Assembly (NCBI GenBank): GCA_949358305.1
Contig: OX442315.1
Coordinates: 24,082,427 to 24,146,426, forward strand
Length of the DNA: 64,000 nucleotides
Reading direction: 5' to 3'
Source of the DNA: Strigamia acuminata
Lineage: Eukaryota > Arthropoda > Chilopoda > Geophilomorpha > Linotaeniidae
Part shown: piece by piece, positions 47,401 to 59,323 of the stretch
Layout of the letters: every line of letters begins with the position of its first letter
Numbering within the stretch: position 1 is the stretch's first letter
The notes under the pieces: generated by a model
Told to the model about the DNA's origin: nothing
Seen by the model: only the letters and a program-made list of their open reading frames with translations
Database searches by the model: none
Program-made: the position numbers and the translations under genes

Positions 47401-49130
47401 TCATCTTAGAGACTCACCTAAGCAACAAATCAGTGATGGAGTCACGTGGATGTGGAAAAGCGCTTCCCAGGTGCGGCCATCGCGCAATTTTCGCTGCTTC
47501 CTTTTCGTTTGAGAGCGAGGTGAGAGTGAAAAGAGAAACCCCCAGGTTTTTACTGTTTAATACATTAAAAATAAAAGAACAGAAAGTAATATTACTCGTA
47601 AATGAAATTGTGTGATTAACAAAAATATGAATTAATTTTCGGATTAGCACTTTGGTTTTGGGCGCTTTGGTTGCGGGTATACACAAGAAAGTGAAAAGAG
47701 GAGGGGAAAGAAAACTGCAATAAGTCCCCTTCAATCGGTTGAAGGCTGACGCCCACCTGAAGCACGTGCTCGATTCTGTAGAACCAGTTGTCACTTGAAA
47801 AGAAGGGGGATCGCAAAAAAGGGTTGAACGCCACTTCGCACGCGCCACCCGATGACTCGAACGGGGCTCGATTATAGAGCGAAAAGGTCTCTCCAGCGAA
47901 GAGTAGGTGAATGCTGTCAGTTTGTTGGCCCGAATGAATGTTTGGCCTTTCATTTTTTACCTGCTTCGATGATGGACTTATGAGGCGGAAATGTGGATCG
48001 TCATAAAAGGTTCTTATCAGCAGCAAACAGCCAGACACGCAGCACGGCGTACGAGCGATTTAATTAGTAGTTGTCCATCCGAGAATAAGAAACAAGCGCG
48101 TCCCTGACCGACTAATGGATCAACGAATTTGTTCAAGCCATCGACCAAATGCACAAACCCTGTTGTGGCCTGCGTTAAGTCCCAAGAGACGCCGAGTCTA
48201 CAATCATATTGACGGGAAAAACTCTCCCACCTGTCCAAAGCCCACGAGTAACCCTCATTTCTTTTCACTTTCTTCCATCATATGTGTAGGGCCTCAGGCG
48301 TTCATTTGGCTTCTCATCCTCATTTTTATTGGAGAAATGACTCGGACCAGACGGCACCACTGACCACCACTGGTCCTAGCCGCAACCCGCCAACATTAAC
48401 CCGAGCTTTTACCCGTTCCATCACCCTCCCATCATAGCCCTTTAGACTGAACAAAATGATGGAAAAGCAGCCATTGCAGTGAATGTAAAAAGCGATGTGT
48501 TCGTCTCTGCATGCCAAACAGACTTCTTTCACGCGCCAAGTGTGCAGGTGGAGCCAAATTCTGTTAAACGCTTCACTTGAGCTTCTCTGCAAAATGCAAT
48601 CAACAATAAGAATGAGAAATGGCACCCAATTGTTTTAAAATAGATTTATTGATTACGTTGATGGACAAGACTTATAAAAAAAATTGATTTTTTTGTTGTT
48701 GCATTTTTTCATCTTTTCTCTCTCTCTCTCACTTTTTCAGGGTTAAAGAGCGGAACAGAACAAATTTTCGGAATTTGGCAACAACGGAAAAATGTGTTTG
48801 AGCACGAGACAAACTGCACGCGAAGACTTTGGAGGGCCACACTGGACTCGCCCTTCGGCCGTCGTCGCAATCGAATCAAAGGCCACAAACCCAAACGTCG
48901 TTTCCATTTGCAACCATCGAGGGTCGGACGAACAAGTCGGGTGAACGACATGCACGATTCTTGTTGCTTGGCAACCGAGATGCTGCTCGCCACCCGTTGC
49001 TCTTAGCAACCGTGGCCAATATGAGTACAGTGGCCAGCTAACGGATTGGCGACTTCGATCAAAGCTACGACCAATCAGCGAATGCCATCTTTGGCCACTA
49101 TCCTGATGCTTGGAAAAGTGGAAGGACTTG
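44400..49130. other. GC-balanced gene-poor block
   Basis: No recognised gene. Notable are TGACCAGTGG (44469-44478), an X-box-like dyad (44726-44739), a proline-rich open stretch behind an acceptor-like site (about 46263-46437, VAPPPHPSPPRAQLDG), an A-rich tract (46862-46915), GTGCAT repeats (46978-47001), a 179-codon minus frame with ATG (47414-47953) and paired X-box-like dyads (48963-48975, 48996-49010). The long frames have no domains I know. Confidence 0.4.
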
Positions 49131-50300
49131 TTAATACGAGAAAAGTATATTAGAAAATTAAAAATAGAAATTATTTAAAATAAAATCCAAAAAAAGTTGA
49201 AAATTATTTTTTTTCTGCTCACTTATTAATCAACCACGTTAAGATAACTGTTGTCATTTTATTTTACATGTATAAAAATAAACAAGCCATGAGATGAAAT
49301 AAAAATTTGGGAAAAAAGAGAAAAGCCAGCTTATGACAGACGCTGTGTTCGTGTCCAAACGTCGAAAGATCGATGCTCGATCCAATTGTGTTTGCGTGGG
49401 CGGGGACGCTGCGTCTGCCTTCAATGGTGTGTAAATGAGGGGCTACGCGTGCAGTGGGCCGAGCATTATGAAACCATCCTTCAGGTTTGAAAAAGTAGTG
49501 CCCTGAAGCATAGCTTTCAAAATTTCATACAAACCTTTTTTCTCTTCTTTTTTTCATCCAATATATACTGTCTCTATACTGTGAGCGCCTAAAAACACAG
49601 TAAGTTGTAAAATTACGTAAAGACTGTACATGTATATATGTGTATTGATTAATTGGTTTTAATAAAATTAATCATCTGTTTAGAATTTTAGCTCTTAAAG
49701 ATTTGAAATGTATTTTTAAAATATTGAAAAAAATTGTGAATTATCTTCAGTGAATAAGTAGGCATCTTTCAAACTAGATATCAGGACGAATACTTTAATC
49801 GGATATACACGAGATGAACAGGAAAAAATAGTAGAGATTAAATTTTAAACAGCTGAAACCAAATTATAAAATTTTAAATCCACGAGAAAGTGTTTCGGGC
49901 TTGAAATTTAACGTTAAGTTGATTTACTTTAAACTATTGTACCGTCCTGTATTAATTTCTTGGAAAAATAAGCCCTTTTCAATAATGCATTTTAAAATCA
50001 TGTTTTAAATTTTCACTTTTTAAAATCCCATTAAAATTGTATGAGATTTAAATTCAAAGTGTTTAAGAATACATAATTTTCACTTGTATTACTTAACATT
50101 CCCATAATATTTTTATAGAAAATAATTAAACGATAACTTTTGAGCATAAAACGTTCCGTTAGGTTTAGTAAACTAAATAAGAAAACAAAGCATGGCCTTA
50201 TAAAAATGTCGCTTTACGACATTTTTCTTTTTACACGAAACAAGTTTGGATGAAATTTGTTAATAAAGAGAAAAATAAAAGCAAACCCATAAAAAAAGAA
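49130..50300. other. AT-rich spacer
   Basis: Strongly AT-rich from about 49140 to 50290, with no ORF of note and no recognised motif. Confidence 0.6.
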
Positions 50301-53300
50301 TTTATTGGTCGACATATTGTATTCATGTGCACGGAGGTGAGCGTCGTTATAGCAACCAACATCCTACATCGATTGCACTGCCTGGGGACGCAACTGGCCA
50401 CGGACTCGGATTAACAAGGTGATTACAGCACAGGCCGGTCCTTGCTATGTTAGAACCGAGCTCTATACAACTTCATCGTGAGCAAGCAGCGCGTGTTTGC
50501 GATATGAACACGAGGGCGCTTCTTAATCCAACGAGCGACGTGCGTTGTTCGGCGAGCGGCCGTTTCTACGGCTTTTCGTTCACTCGCATCAAATTAAGTA
50601 GCATTCTAGTCAAAATGGACACAAGTTGACCGTGCGATGACCAACCGGGGAGTTATAATGCATTTCTTCTGTTCGCGCCTCGTTCGAATAATGCCATTGA
50701 CGTCACCAAAGGCTAGCGTCCGTCACGCGTTTTGCAATGGACGTCAGGCAGAGAAGCCCCTTCAGCCGCGTCCACGTAATTGACCATCAAGAGGCTCTAG
50801 GCTCAGCCGTCACCTACCTCACAGCTCTGCGCATCGACAAACTTTACACTTAACGCTTTTTTTTGTTTTTTTTCTTTCTTTCAAACTAGTTTTAAAAAAG
50901 AGGGGAAAGAGAAAAGAAGGCGAGGAGGGGACTGGTAAGGGGAGAACGCGCTCGGTGGACGCTACACCCACCCCTCACCCGCACTTCAAGTCGTGGTCAG
51001 CAGCGTCGGCCAATGAGCAGCTTTGCATTGCCAAATTCTTGTTTTTCATTGGTCGAATGACCAGAGGCAGTGGACACGCCAGTGGAAGACGCAAACGTTG
51101 TCTGCTGACGTCACTCATTAGCTGGTGTTAGTTGCAGGGTCGTGACCCAAGCGCGGGCAGCGGCGGGTAGGATGCAAGGCCCACGAGAGGCAGTTCTCGC
51201 CTCTAACTAATCAATATTTTAGGACCAAGTACCTGAGTGAACAAAGTTGCTATGGCAACGAGGCAGGTATTCGCTGGATTTGTCATTAATGCTTAATTGC
51301 GAGATGCGTTTAAATAATTCAGGTGAGAAGATGGACATCTTCGCGCCTCATCTCACAACATCAAGACTGTATAGTAAATGTTATCAGCCGTGAAAGATGG
51401 TCACTATCAATTAATTCTTGCTTTATGTAGTAATAAAAGTATACATAAAAAAAGAGGAGTTCTGTGATTCTTGATTGGCTTGGCTTCCATTCCGTTCCGT
51501 TCGGTTCCATTCCATTCCTCGCTAGAACAAAACACATACCAAAGTGGTTTACAATTGGGAATGTGCGAGAATAAGAGAATGGGTTTCATATTAGAATCAC
51601 TACTTTATTTTCTTTTAAGTAAAAATTCCAATACTGTACAAATCGATTACTGCTTTTAATATGAAAATGGGAAAGCATATTGCTTCAAAATTCAATTACG
51701 CTATGATCTAGCCTTCCGATAAGGCGTTTACGATATAAATATAAAAATTTAGCTGCCGTTGGCCCGCACAAATCATTCACACTGTGAAAAAAATAAATGG
51801 AAGCTGATTAAACCTCATTTTAATTTCTCATTCAAATAAACGAAAGTATAATTGTGTTTTTCTTTTCTGTTGAAAACACAAATTTAACTTAATTTGCAAT
51901 GCAAGTTAAATCTAGCGGCTTTATGGGATAAAAAAATAAAACAGTCCGTACGGAATAGGTTTTAACTTCGTAAACAGTAAAATTTCCATTCCCTCCATTC
52001 GAAATAACAATTTACCTCAATTTTACATTCTTCTGCGGATTAAAACGCCATTTTACGGCAATTTAAGCTGCAGAAGTATGTGAAAAGAATAAATTTTCGT
52101 AGAAAAAAGAAAGTCGTTGTGCAAGAAAAAGAATACAAGAAAAACAGAAAGTTAAAAAAAAAATATTGAGAGTTGTTGATCTTTGGTCGAAAAGGTGAGG
52201 GAACCAGCAGGTACAAGAGTGCCAAGTAAGACTCACCTACATGTCTAAGGAGGTGAGTCAGCAAAATCGGCAAGTTACAACACCGGATCTGGAGGTTTCC
52301 TCAGGTGCATCTAACGCCGGAAACGCATCATCGCCATGGTAACGGCAGTCTCACCATCCCTAAAGTGTGATCAGAGGGAGCTTGGGAAGAGTCTACTCGT
52401 GCTTTACGAAAGCAGACAGGGGTCAGGAATGCCCTGGGTTGTGTCTGCAGGTTTTGTGCCGACTTCCCACAATCTCCCTCCCACAAGGCCAGTGGTGGCC
52501 ACTGACTTCATTTCCCAATATCGGACCGGTTTTCGAATTTATTATGGAAACAGTCCAGGTGTGTGGGACAAGTATATAAGATGAGTGCGAGAGGGGGACA
52601 AAAAATCTCCCTTCCTCATCCCCTTTCCGTCTTCCTCCTTGTTCCAGTGTCGCCTAAGAGCGGGATAAGATCGAAAGGTGGGAATAGAAGACGGAAGCAA
52701 GGGGAGAAAGAAAGAAAGAGAAAGAGAGAGAGAGAGAGGTTGAGGTGTAATTTTTTTTTCAAACTCCCAAGGTCAATGTCAAAAAAAGAAAGAAAGCGGA
52801 TGTGATGAAGCAAGCTCGTCTCGGGCGAGTGACCAGTGGTGACCACCTAATTCCTTAATGGGGACTCATTTCCCGCCTTCTCCTAAAAAAATGTGAAAAC
52901 AACACGTCCACGTTTGATAGCAATAAGTGTGGATGTGGAGGAAGAAGGGCGGGGGGAAGGAAAGCTTATCGAAGGTTGTTGCCTACGGCAAGTCTTTCTT
53001 TTTTTCGCCAGAATCAAATTTCAACAATCAATAAGGTGACCCTTAATTGACCGGAAGTAAAAATAACTGGCAGAATTGATTGATCAACAGCGGATAATTG
53101 CTCACCAGGAAAGATAAGACGAACTGGGAAGTTCATTGTGTTGGCTCGCAGAGCTTTACGACGTTGAATTGCGCAATGGTCACATACCTATCCTGCTCCC
53201 CATACAAATGAATACGCATCAATTTTGCGAGCATCCGATGGACTTAAATGACCAGGCCCACTGCAGCGGTCAGTATGCAAAATGAAAAGTGACTCATGCG

Positions 53301-55600
53301 CAATAACAGCGAGAAGTGTCGTGGAGCCAAGCACTTTCACAATTTTTATCTCGTTTTAAAATTCTGTGCAGCATCCAAGATGGAGGGAAACGAGAACGGG
53401 CAGGGGGTATCCGGGGATGCAATAAGAGCGGTGTGAGCGAGATTTGACCAGAACGCTTTTTCATCTTTTATTCTCCTCCGCGCGTCTCGGCTTGGGAATT
53501 CATAAAAATAGAATTTTTAATTATAATTATACTTTTGAGAATAAAACTCGTTCGATTTCCGCTTAAATCGGCCAAGTAAGATGAGAACTCAAACTGGGCT
53601 AATTGTATATGGTCTCATCGATTTAAAGACGAGCGACGTCATTCACATCATCGACCAATAGCAGTGCAGCTTCTCCGAATTCCAAGGGCGCCTGGGGCTA
53701 ACGAAGAGGCGTCCGCCCAGCGCGCAGATTTCTTTTTCTTGGCGACAACGCGTCTCGGGTTACCAACGACACACCCACACTATTCACCGCCAAAATCTCA
53801 AATCAAAATTTAAAAAAAAAACGAAATGTGCACAGCAGTTAAACAAACAGTTGTAAAAGCCATACTGATAATTGCAATAACAAGAAAGAAGAAGAAAAAT
53901 GCCGACCACGCCCAAGCTTGAGGGCGCGTTCCTTGCGCATCTTCCGCCTGTCTTTTAATAGCGGAGCTTGGGGGCGAGCACGTGTGGCTTTTAACTTCAC
54001 GCGTTTTTGAGGAAAAAAATTACACGTTTGCTCCAGTTTTGGCCCGCTGTCCATCTGACGGAGGCGGATCGAGACGAAAATGGCGAGGAAAGTGGTCAAA
54101 AATGAAAGGCACGCGCCAAACTTAATGGCAGCAGATGGGCAGCACGCAAGTAAAAGCAGGGAAAAACAAAAGAGCAAATCAAATGAGTTTTCACACAAAG
54201 TTTAAGTGTGTCATAAATAAATGGTGAGTGATGGCTAGCACATTTGTACACCTGTCGACGAAGAGTTTCAAGAGGAGGGAGCATCAACCGGTTATAGACC
54301 CCGAAGAAGAGGCAGTCAAACCTGCCTCTATGATGGGACTCGTGCTTTGCACGTTCAATGTAGCAAAGGGGTGAAAGAGTGGCACGTGTATTTCGGCGCC
54401 GCCCTCTTCTCGCGTCTGCTGTACATGTGAATCATTAGTAGTCGGTGCATGGCGTTGGCACCTGTGCATCGGGTCAGCATCTCGCGCTTCGCCGACAGTT
54501 AGTCGTAAATTGCGTGGACGCCACGTTTTACGGGCCTTGCATTGTGCGTTGATGGCTGCTCGCAAGTGGATGTTGGACGCGCGCGTTGATCTACGGCCCT
54601 CGAGCGCTTCATGACGAGTGAGCGGCGTTCAGGTGTCGCAATTGTGCACGCCGAAACCGTTTTGCCGTCCGCTCGGACGTCGTTGTTGTCGTCCATTTAC
54701 ATTTTGATGATGCTGGTTTCTTTCTGTTCCGCTCGCGCATATAGCTCGTTAACTCAAGCGCGCGCTCCTCGCTCTCTTTCTCTTTCTTTCTCTCTCTCTC
54801 TTTCTCTCGGCACCTGTCTTGCGTTTTCAAAGTGTACCGCCTGCCAATTTACTTGCAATACGACGGTCTATTGAATTTTAAAATTTAATTCGTTTCTTGA
54901 AAACAAACATTTAAAGCCCGAGTCATTAGCAACGGACCACGTGCAACACGCGTCTCGCTAATTACCTCTGCGAACCAATTGCTCGATGCAATTAAGTTCG
55001 GACATGTTGGAAGCTGAAGAGACCCTCTCTTTTCCGTGAGCCAATTAAGTCGTAGTGAAGGCCACGAGGGACTTGAAAGCACAGTCGAAACGACGCAGCC
55101 GCATGAAATTAAAAGGCGCACCACCGAGCCCAGTCGGGCGGAGGATGGGGTGGAGTCGGGCGAACAGGGTTAGGTGTGCGCGTTTTCGTGGGCGTGGTGG
55201 GTGCTCATCTGGAAATGGCAATTTTCAATCAGATCTCTGCTTCTGTCGTCCATTATTTATGCTCAGCCTGGGATAAGCCCTGGGAATATTTTAAGCAAAT
55301 TCCCGGCACCTTGGCTCGCCCGATGCTGCCACACCCACCATCTTGCACCTTGGCCCTCAACGAGATGCCGCATAAATCCTCGCACTCCGTGCGGGATTTA
55401 GAACCGAGGCCATCTGCTTCTCGGATTCATGCCTCATCCTCGTTTGTCACTGCGCTCGAAAATAAAAACAACGGCAAAACATTACCTGCCTTTTTTGCTC
55501 GACGACCACCATTTTCGTTTTTCAGTTTAAAAGAAAAAAGAAAAAATAATGAATAAAAAAAATAAAAGAAAAAGTCCCCACATCACGAACGGATGAGCGA
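50300..55600. other. GC-balanced gene-poor block with clustered motifs
   Basis: No recognised gene. It contains X-box-like dyads (51246-51259, 52330-52343), a CRE palindrome (51116-51123), TTCCG/TTCCA pentamers (51487-51517), a 9-bp inverted repeat (52230-52259), the recurrent TGACCAGTGG (52830-52839), a Grainyhead-type AACCGGTT (about 54287-54294), GA repeats (52700-52738) and TTTC/CT repeats (54775-54808). CAG|gtgaga occurs at 51322, but no convincing exon precedes it. Confidence 0.4.
54775..54808. repeat. TTTC/CT microsatellite
   Basis: Pyrimidine repeats in the gene-poor region. Confidence 0.88.
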
Positions 55601-55701
55601 GGGCACAAGACGTGACTCGCTTGAAATGGAAGTCCAATCAGCTCGACTGTCCTCTTATCCCCACCGTCAATTTAAAGAATTTTAATTCTTTCTTTTCTCA
55701 G

Positions 55702-55795
55702 GCGTCGAGAAAGGTGAGGAGAAAAGTAAAGTACCCTCACTTTCGTCTCATCCTCCTCCTCCTCCTCCTCATCTCGACCAACGGTGTTCACTCAG
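55702..55795 (+). other. Exon-like segment with strong splice sites at both ends
   Basis: The acceptor is ttctttcttttctcag and the donor CAG|gtgagt. Two frames are open: VEKGEEKSKVPSLSSHPPPP, and a frame with a hydrophobic run FRLILLLLLLISTNGVHS that resembles a signal peptide. Both depend on a CTC microsatellite, which weakens the case. No partner exon was found. Confidence 0.3.
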
Positions 55796-57738
55796 GTGAG
55801 TCGAGGTTGGTAGCGAACGAGCACCAATTTTACCACTTTAATTCCTTCATTTAAATTTCTATGCCCGGTTGTGAAGAAAAGGAAGAGAAGAAACAAGAGA
55901 ACCACAATGGAAGACCAACACACTTATTCACTGCAAACAAAAATGAAAAAGTAACAACCGCATACAGGAAAAGCCTCAAGGATTTCGGCTACGATTAATT
56001 TCCGGCAGAATATTGAACAAAAAAGTTTGGCTTGCTTGACCGATTTAGACTTGAAACCTAATGTCAACATAACTTAATTTCCTTAGACTCTACGCATAGT
56101 AATGAAAACTCTTTGGATTATATACCGGTATATGTTAAAAACTGATAGTTGTAGCAAAATTCGAACACAGATCCGCCTTATTTCTGACTTTTCTAATCTA
56201 TTCCCACGCCCATTTTGGTGTTATGAATGCAGATGATGTGGTGGGTCAGTAGACGACTTCACCCTTTAGACTTATAGTTTTTGTTACTTCTTGCGCTAGA
56301 CAGAAAAGGCAAAAAGTGCGTTGCATGCGCAGCACGTGAAACGGCCGGCCAAAGAAACGCCAACGTCTCTGTGGCAGCAACAATAGAGATGTCAATCAAG
56401 TAGGAACAACTTTGGTCTAGCTTTTGTCTGGTTAACATTTTTACCCTTTGATACCCAGCGTATCGATTTCCGCGTCCACCTGGACCACTCGTCTTGGATG
56501 ATAGTAAGTTAGTCGGGATGTAGAAGTCGTCCTTGCAGTTATTTTCTTTTTTTTTCTTTCCCATCGGGCGACTGTCACGAAGAAATTTACGCGAGTTGTA
56601 ACTTTGCCTAATACTAAAACATGATGGCGAGCATAATTGGAAATGTAGTTTAAAAGGAGCGAAACGGAGGCTTTTATTACAGCTCGCAGGGAAATGAGCC
56701 GAGTGGAGATGATCGCCCCAGAGACCCACGCGCCACCAACAAGATTTCAATTCCTCCTCCTCTTCATACTCCGCCTGCTCTTTCTTCTACTCTCTTTTCC
56801 CCTCTTTATTCACCACCCTCACCTCCCACTTCGCTCTTCAATTATGCTAGAAACAAAAGATGGCGTCTGACTGGACTCGTATTGGCTGCCAAAACGGTCA
56901 ACAAAACTCTGCAAAAATATGTACATGCACATCTTGTCGGAAAAGAAACTCGTCAGAGATGGCGACGGGGCTTACACGACACTGCTACTGTTGAGAAATT
57001 AAAAAAAGGCACTCAGAGTTTACCACTGCCATTGGCCTTTCTCCCCCTGTCCCACGCCCAAACTATCGAAATAGGGCGGGGCATAATGGAGGGGAAGGGT
57101 TAAATTGCTCACTCACGTCTTTGCAGCCCCACTCTCATGAACTCGATATATTAATGAATAAAAATGAAAGCCTGAGATAGAAATTCCTTTGAATTCAATT
57201 AATTTTTCAAAGCTAAAACTAGATAAACCGAGAATAAAAAATTCTTTCGTTTAATAATTTTAAGAAAAGAAAAAGGGAGAAAAAAAATCAATGGAAAAGA
57301 CACTTTTGTTTATGAAATAAAAATCGTTGACGCCCTCCATCGCCCGCGCACTTTGCACGCGTGTTCCTCCACCCGTATCACGCAGGTCGCTCCCCTTTGC
57401 TATTGGTCCTTGAATTTTAATTTTTTCTAAATTTCAATGCTTTTCGGACTTGGTCTTAGGACACGTCACCTCCGCCCGGCGGCCACTCCCTTCTCATTGG
57501 CAGGGACGATGTGACGTCAGTGGCGGATTGGAGGAAAAGGTAGGGTGGAGTGGAGTGGAGATGAGGTGCATTCGATACACAGCGGCCATGAATTGTGATA
57601 AAAATGTTTTCTGTCGCCTCCGACTTTCATCTCATCTTCATCGATTGATTTACTAGATCGAATGGCCAAGAAAATACATCATTAAAAATAATACGCCACA
57701 CAAAGCAATTAAATAAATGATACTCGAAGTGACACTAA

Positions 57739-57862
57739 AATAAAAAAATAAATAAAAAAGAAAAAAAGAAAAAAGAAAATAGATTTTAAAAAGATAAAGA
57801 GAATAATAAAAAATAAATAAAAGAAAAAAAATAAATAAATAATAAAAATAAAATAAAAATGA
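57739..57862. repeat. A-rich low-complexity tract
   Basis: AAAT and AAAAG units without stable periodicity. Confidence 0.85.
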
Positions 57863-58747
57863 AATGTGAAAGAAACTATTAAATTTAGGATAACAGATTG
57901 TGTGAAAATGCTATCTGTAGCATATGGACAAACAGTCCAGTTTAAGACCCTTTCTTGTAACGAGGGTCAACTCAACTCCACTACGCACGATGCGGAATAG
58001 GAACCGAGAAGGAGGGGATTTGGACAGGCTTCACGTGGGGCCCACTGACAGTTTCGTCAGACGCCATCATATCTACCGGCGGCGATAAGCCGGACCCACC
58101 AACGAGAGAGACAGGGGCAAGAAAAAGAAGCTGCTCAACCCGCCATTGTGGCCTCGTCGCCAGAAAGTGATTTTTTTTTCTTTTTTAGCAACCCTATCGC
58201 GTTTCTGGCTTACAAGCGTCCATCAAGAAGCAGAAGAGAGGGAGAGGTGTGTGTGTGAAGCTGAAGAGATGGTGTGATATGACACCCTTACACTAAACTG
58301 GAAAAATATAAAAGTCCTTTTATATTTTGTTGTTGATAATAATTTTTTGGTTATTTTATTTCAAAAAATAAATTTTTGTTCCAAAAATAAAAATGGTGCG
58401 AGTGTAAGTGTAATGGTTGAACACTGACTCTCAATTGTGTTTTTTTATCGAAATATTTGATTCAACAAAGGGAATCATAGGTATTAAGAAAGTCCTGTTA
58501 GTGTTTGTTCATTTCTCGTGCTGGTTATTTGCTTTACTTTTTGCTGTCTCCTCCGTAATTTGCTCAGCGTCTCCAATTAAATCCCCCGAGAAAACCCCCA
58601 AAAAATTATTGGCCGCCAACTGCAACCGTTGTGCAAGTGACCCTAGCGTCTGATCAACTTTGAGTTGCAGGGATTTGAGATAACGCCGCGCTTCCGACGC
58701 CAATTTAACGCCACGATTGCAATTATAGCAAAGAGCAAACGCCGAGA

Positions 58748-59323
58748 ATGAAACAGCAACTGACCACTGCCTTGACGGCAAACACGTGTTCACACACATT
58801 CCATTTGCTTGATCGCTTTCTTTCTGTTCGTGGCCCCCACCTCTCACCCACTTTCATCCTTCCCCACCCACATGCACTTTCACTTTCACCTCCTCTACCT
58901 CTTTCCATGAGAAATATCTCGTTTACGTCACGCGGACTCGCATGTCGCCTCGGCCGCTATGAGGCAGCTGTGCTGGGCAGCCAAGCGGCGGCAGAATGCT
59001 CCGAATCCGAATACGGAAAGTGGATGAGAAAACAAACAAAATCATACACGAAGTGCAAGAAAAGAGCGGGGCGCATTTTCCCCCCATCCTTTTCTTATTT
59101 CTTTTTAAATGTTAAAGGTTTGCACGAATTTCAATTTCTCTGGTGGTTTTGTGCTCGTGAATTTTTAACGATATCTTTGAAAGATGAAAATGGCGGCTGC
59201 TTTAGGTTAAGTCGGAGTAAAATACTCGATCATGGACGGTTGTCCAAGTCCAGCTGCTGCCCCTTCGCGTCCTTTGGCTGGTCCCTCTTGCTGCCTCAAT
59301 GGTTGAGAATCGTTCTTTTTTGA
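58748..59323 (+). CDS. Unrecognised 191-codon ORF, doubtful
   Basis: ATG starts MKQQLTTALTANTCSHTF and the frame stays open for 191 codons, which is long for the local base composition. The sequence has no domain or repeat I know, and the composition shifts along it (Ser/Pro-rich, then basic, then aromatic-rich). It may be chance in a stop-poor stretch. Confidence 0.2.
   Translation: MKQQLTTALTANTCSHTFHLLDRFLSVRGPHLSPTFILPHPHALSLSPPLPLSMRNISFTSRGLACRLGRYEAAVLGSQAAAECSESEYGKWMRKQTKSYTKCKKRAGRIFPPSFSYFFLNVKGLHEFQFLWWFCAREFLTISLKDENGGCFRLSRSKILDHGRLSKSSCCPFASFGWSLLLPQWLRIVLF

Noticed and set aside
47414-48038. Overlapping minus-strand frames of 179 and 140 codons
   Set aside because: Two overlapping frames open together usually mean low stop density, not coding; no motif is recognised.
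56259-56750. 163-codon minus-strand frame
   Set aside because: No homologue recognised, contains homopolymer-coded lysine run, and lacks splice or promoter context.
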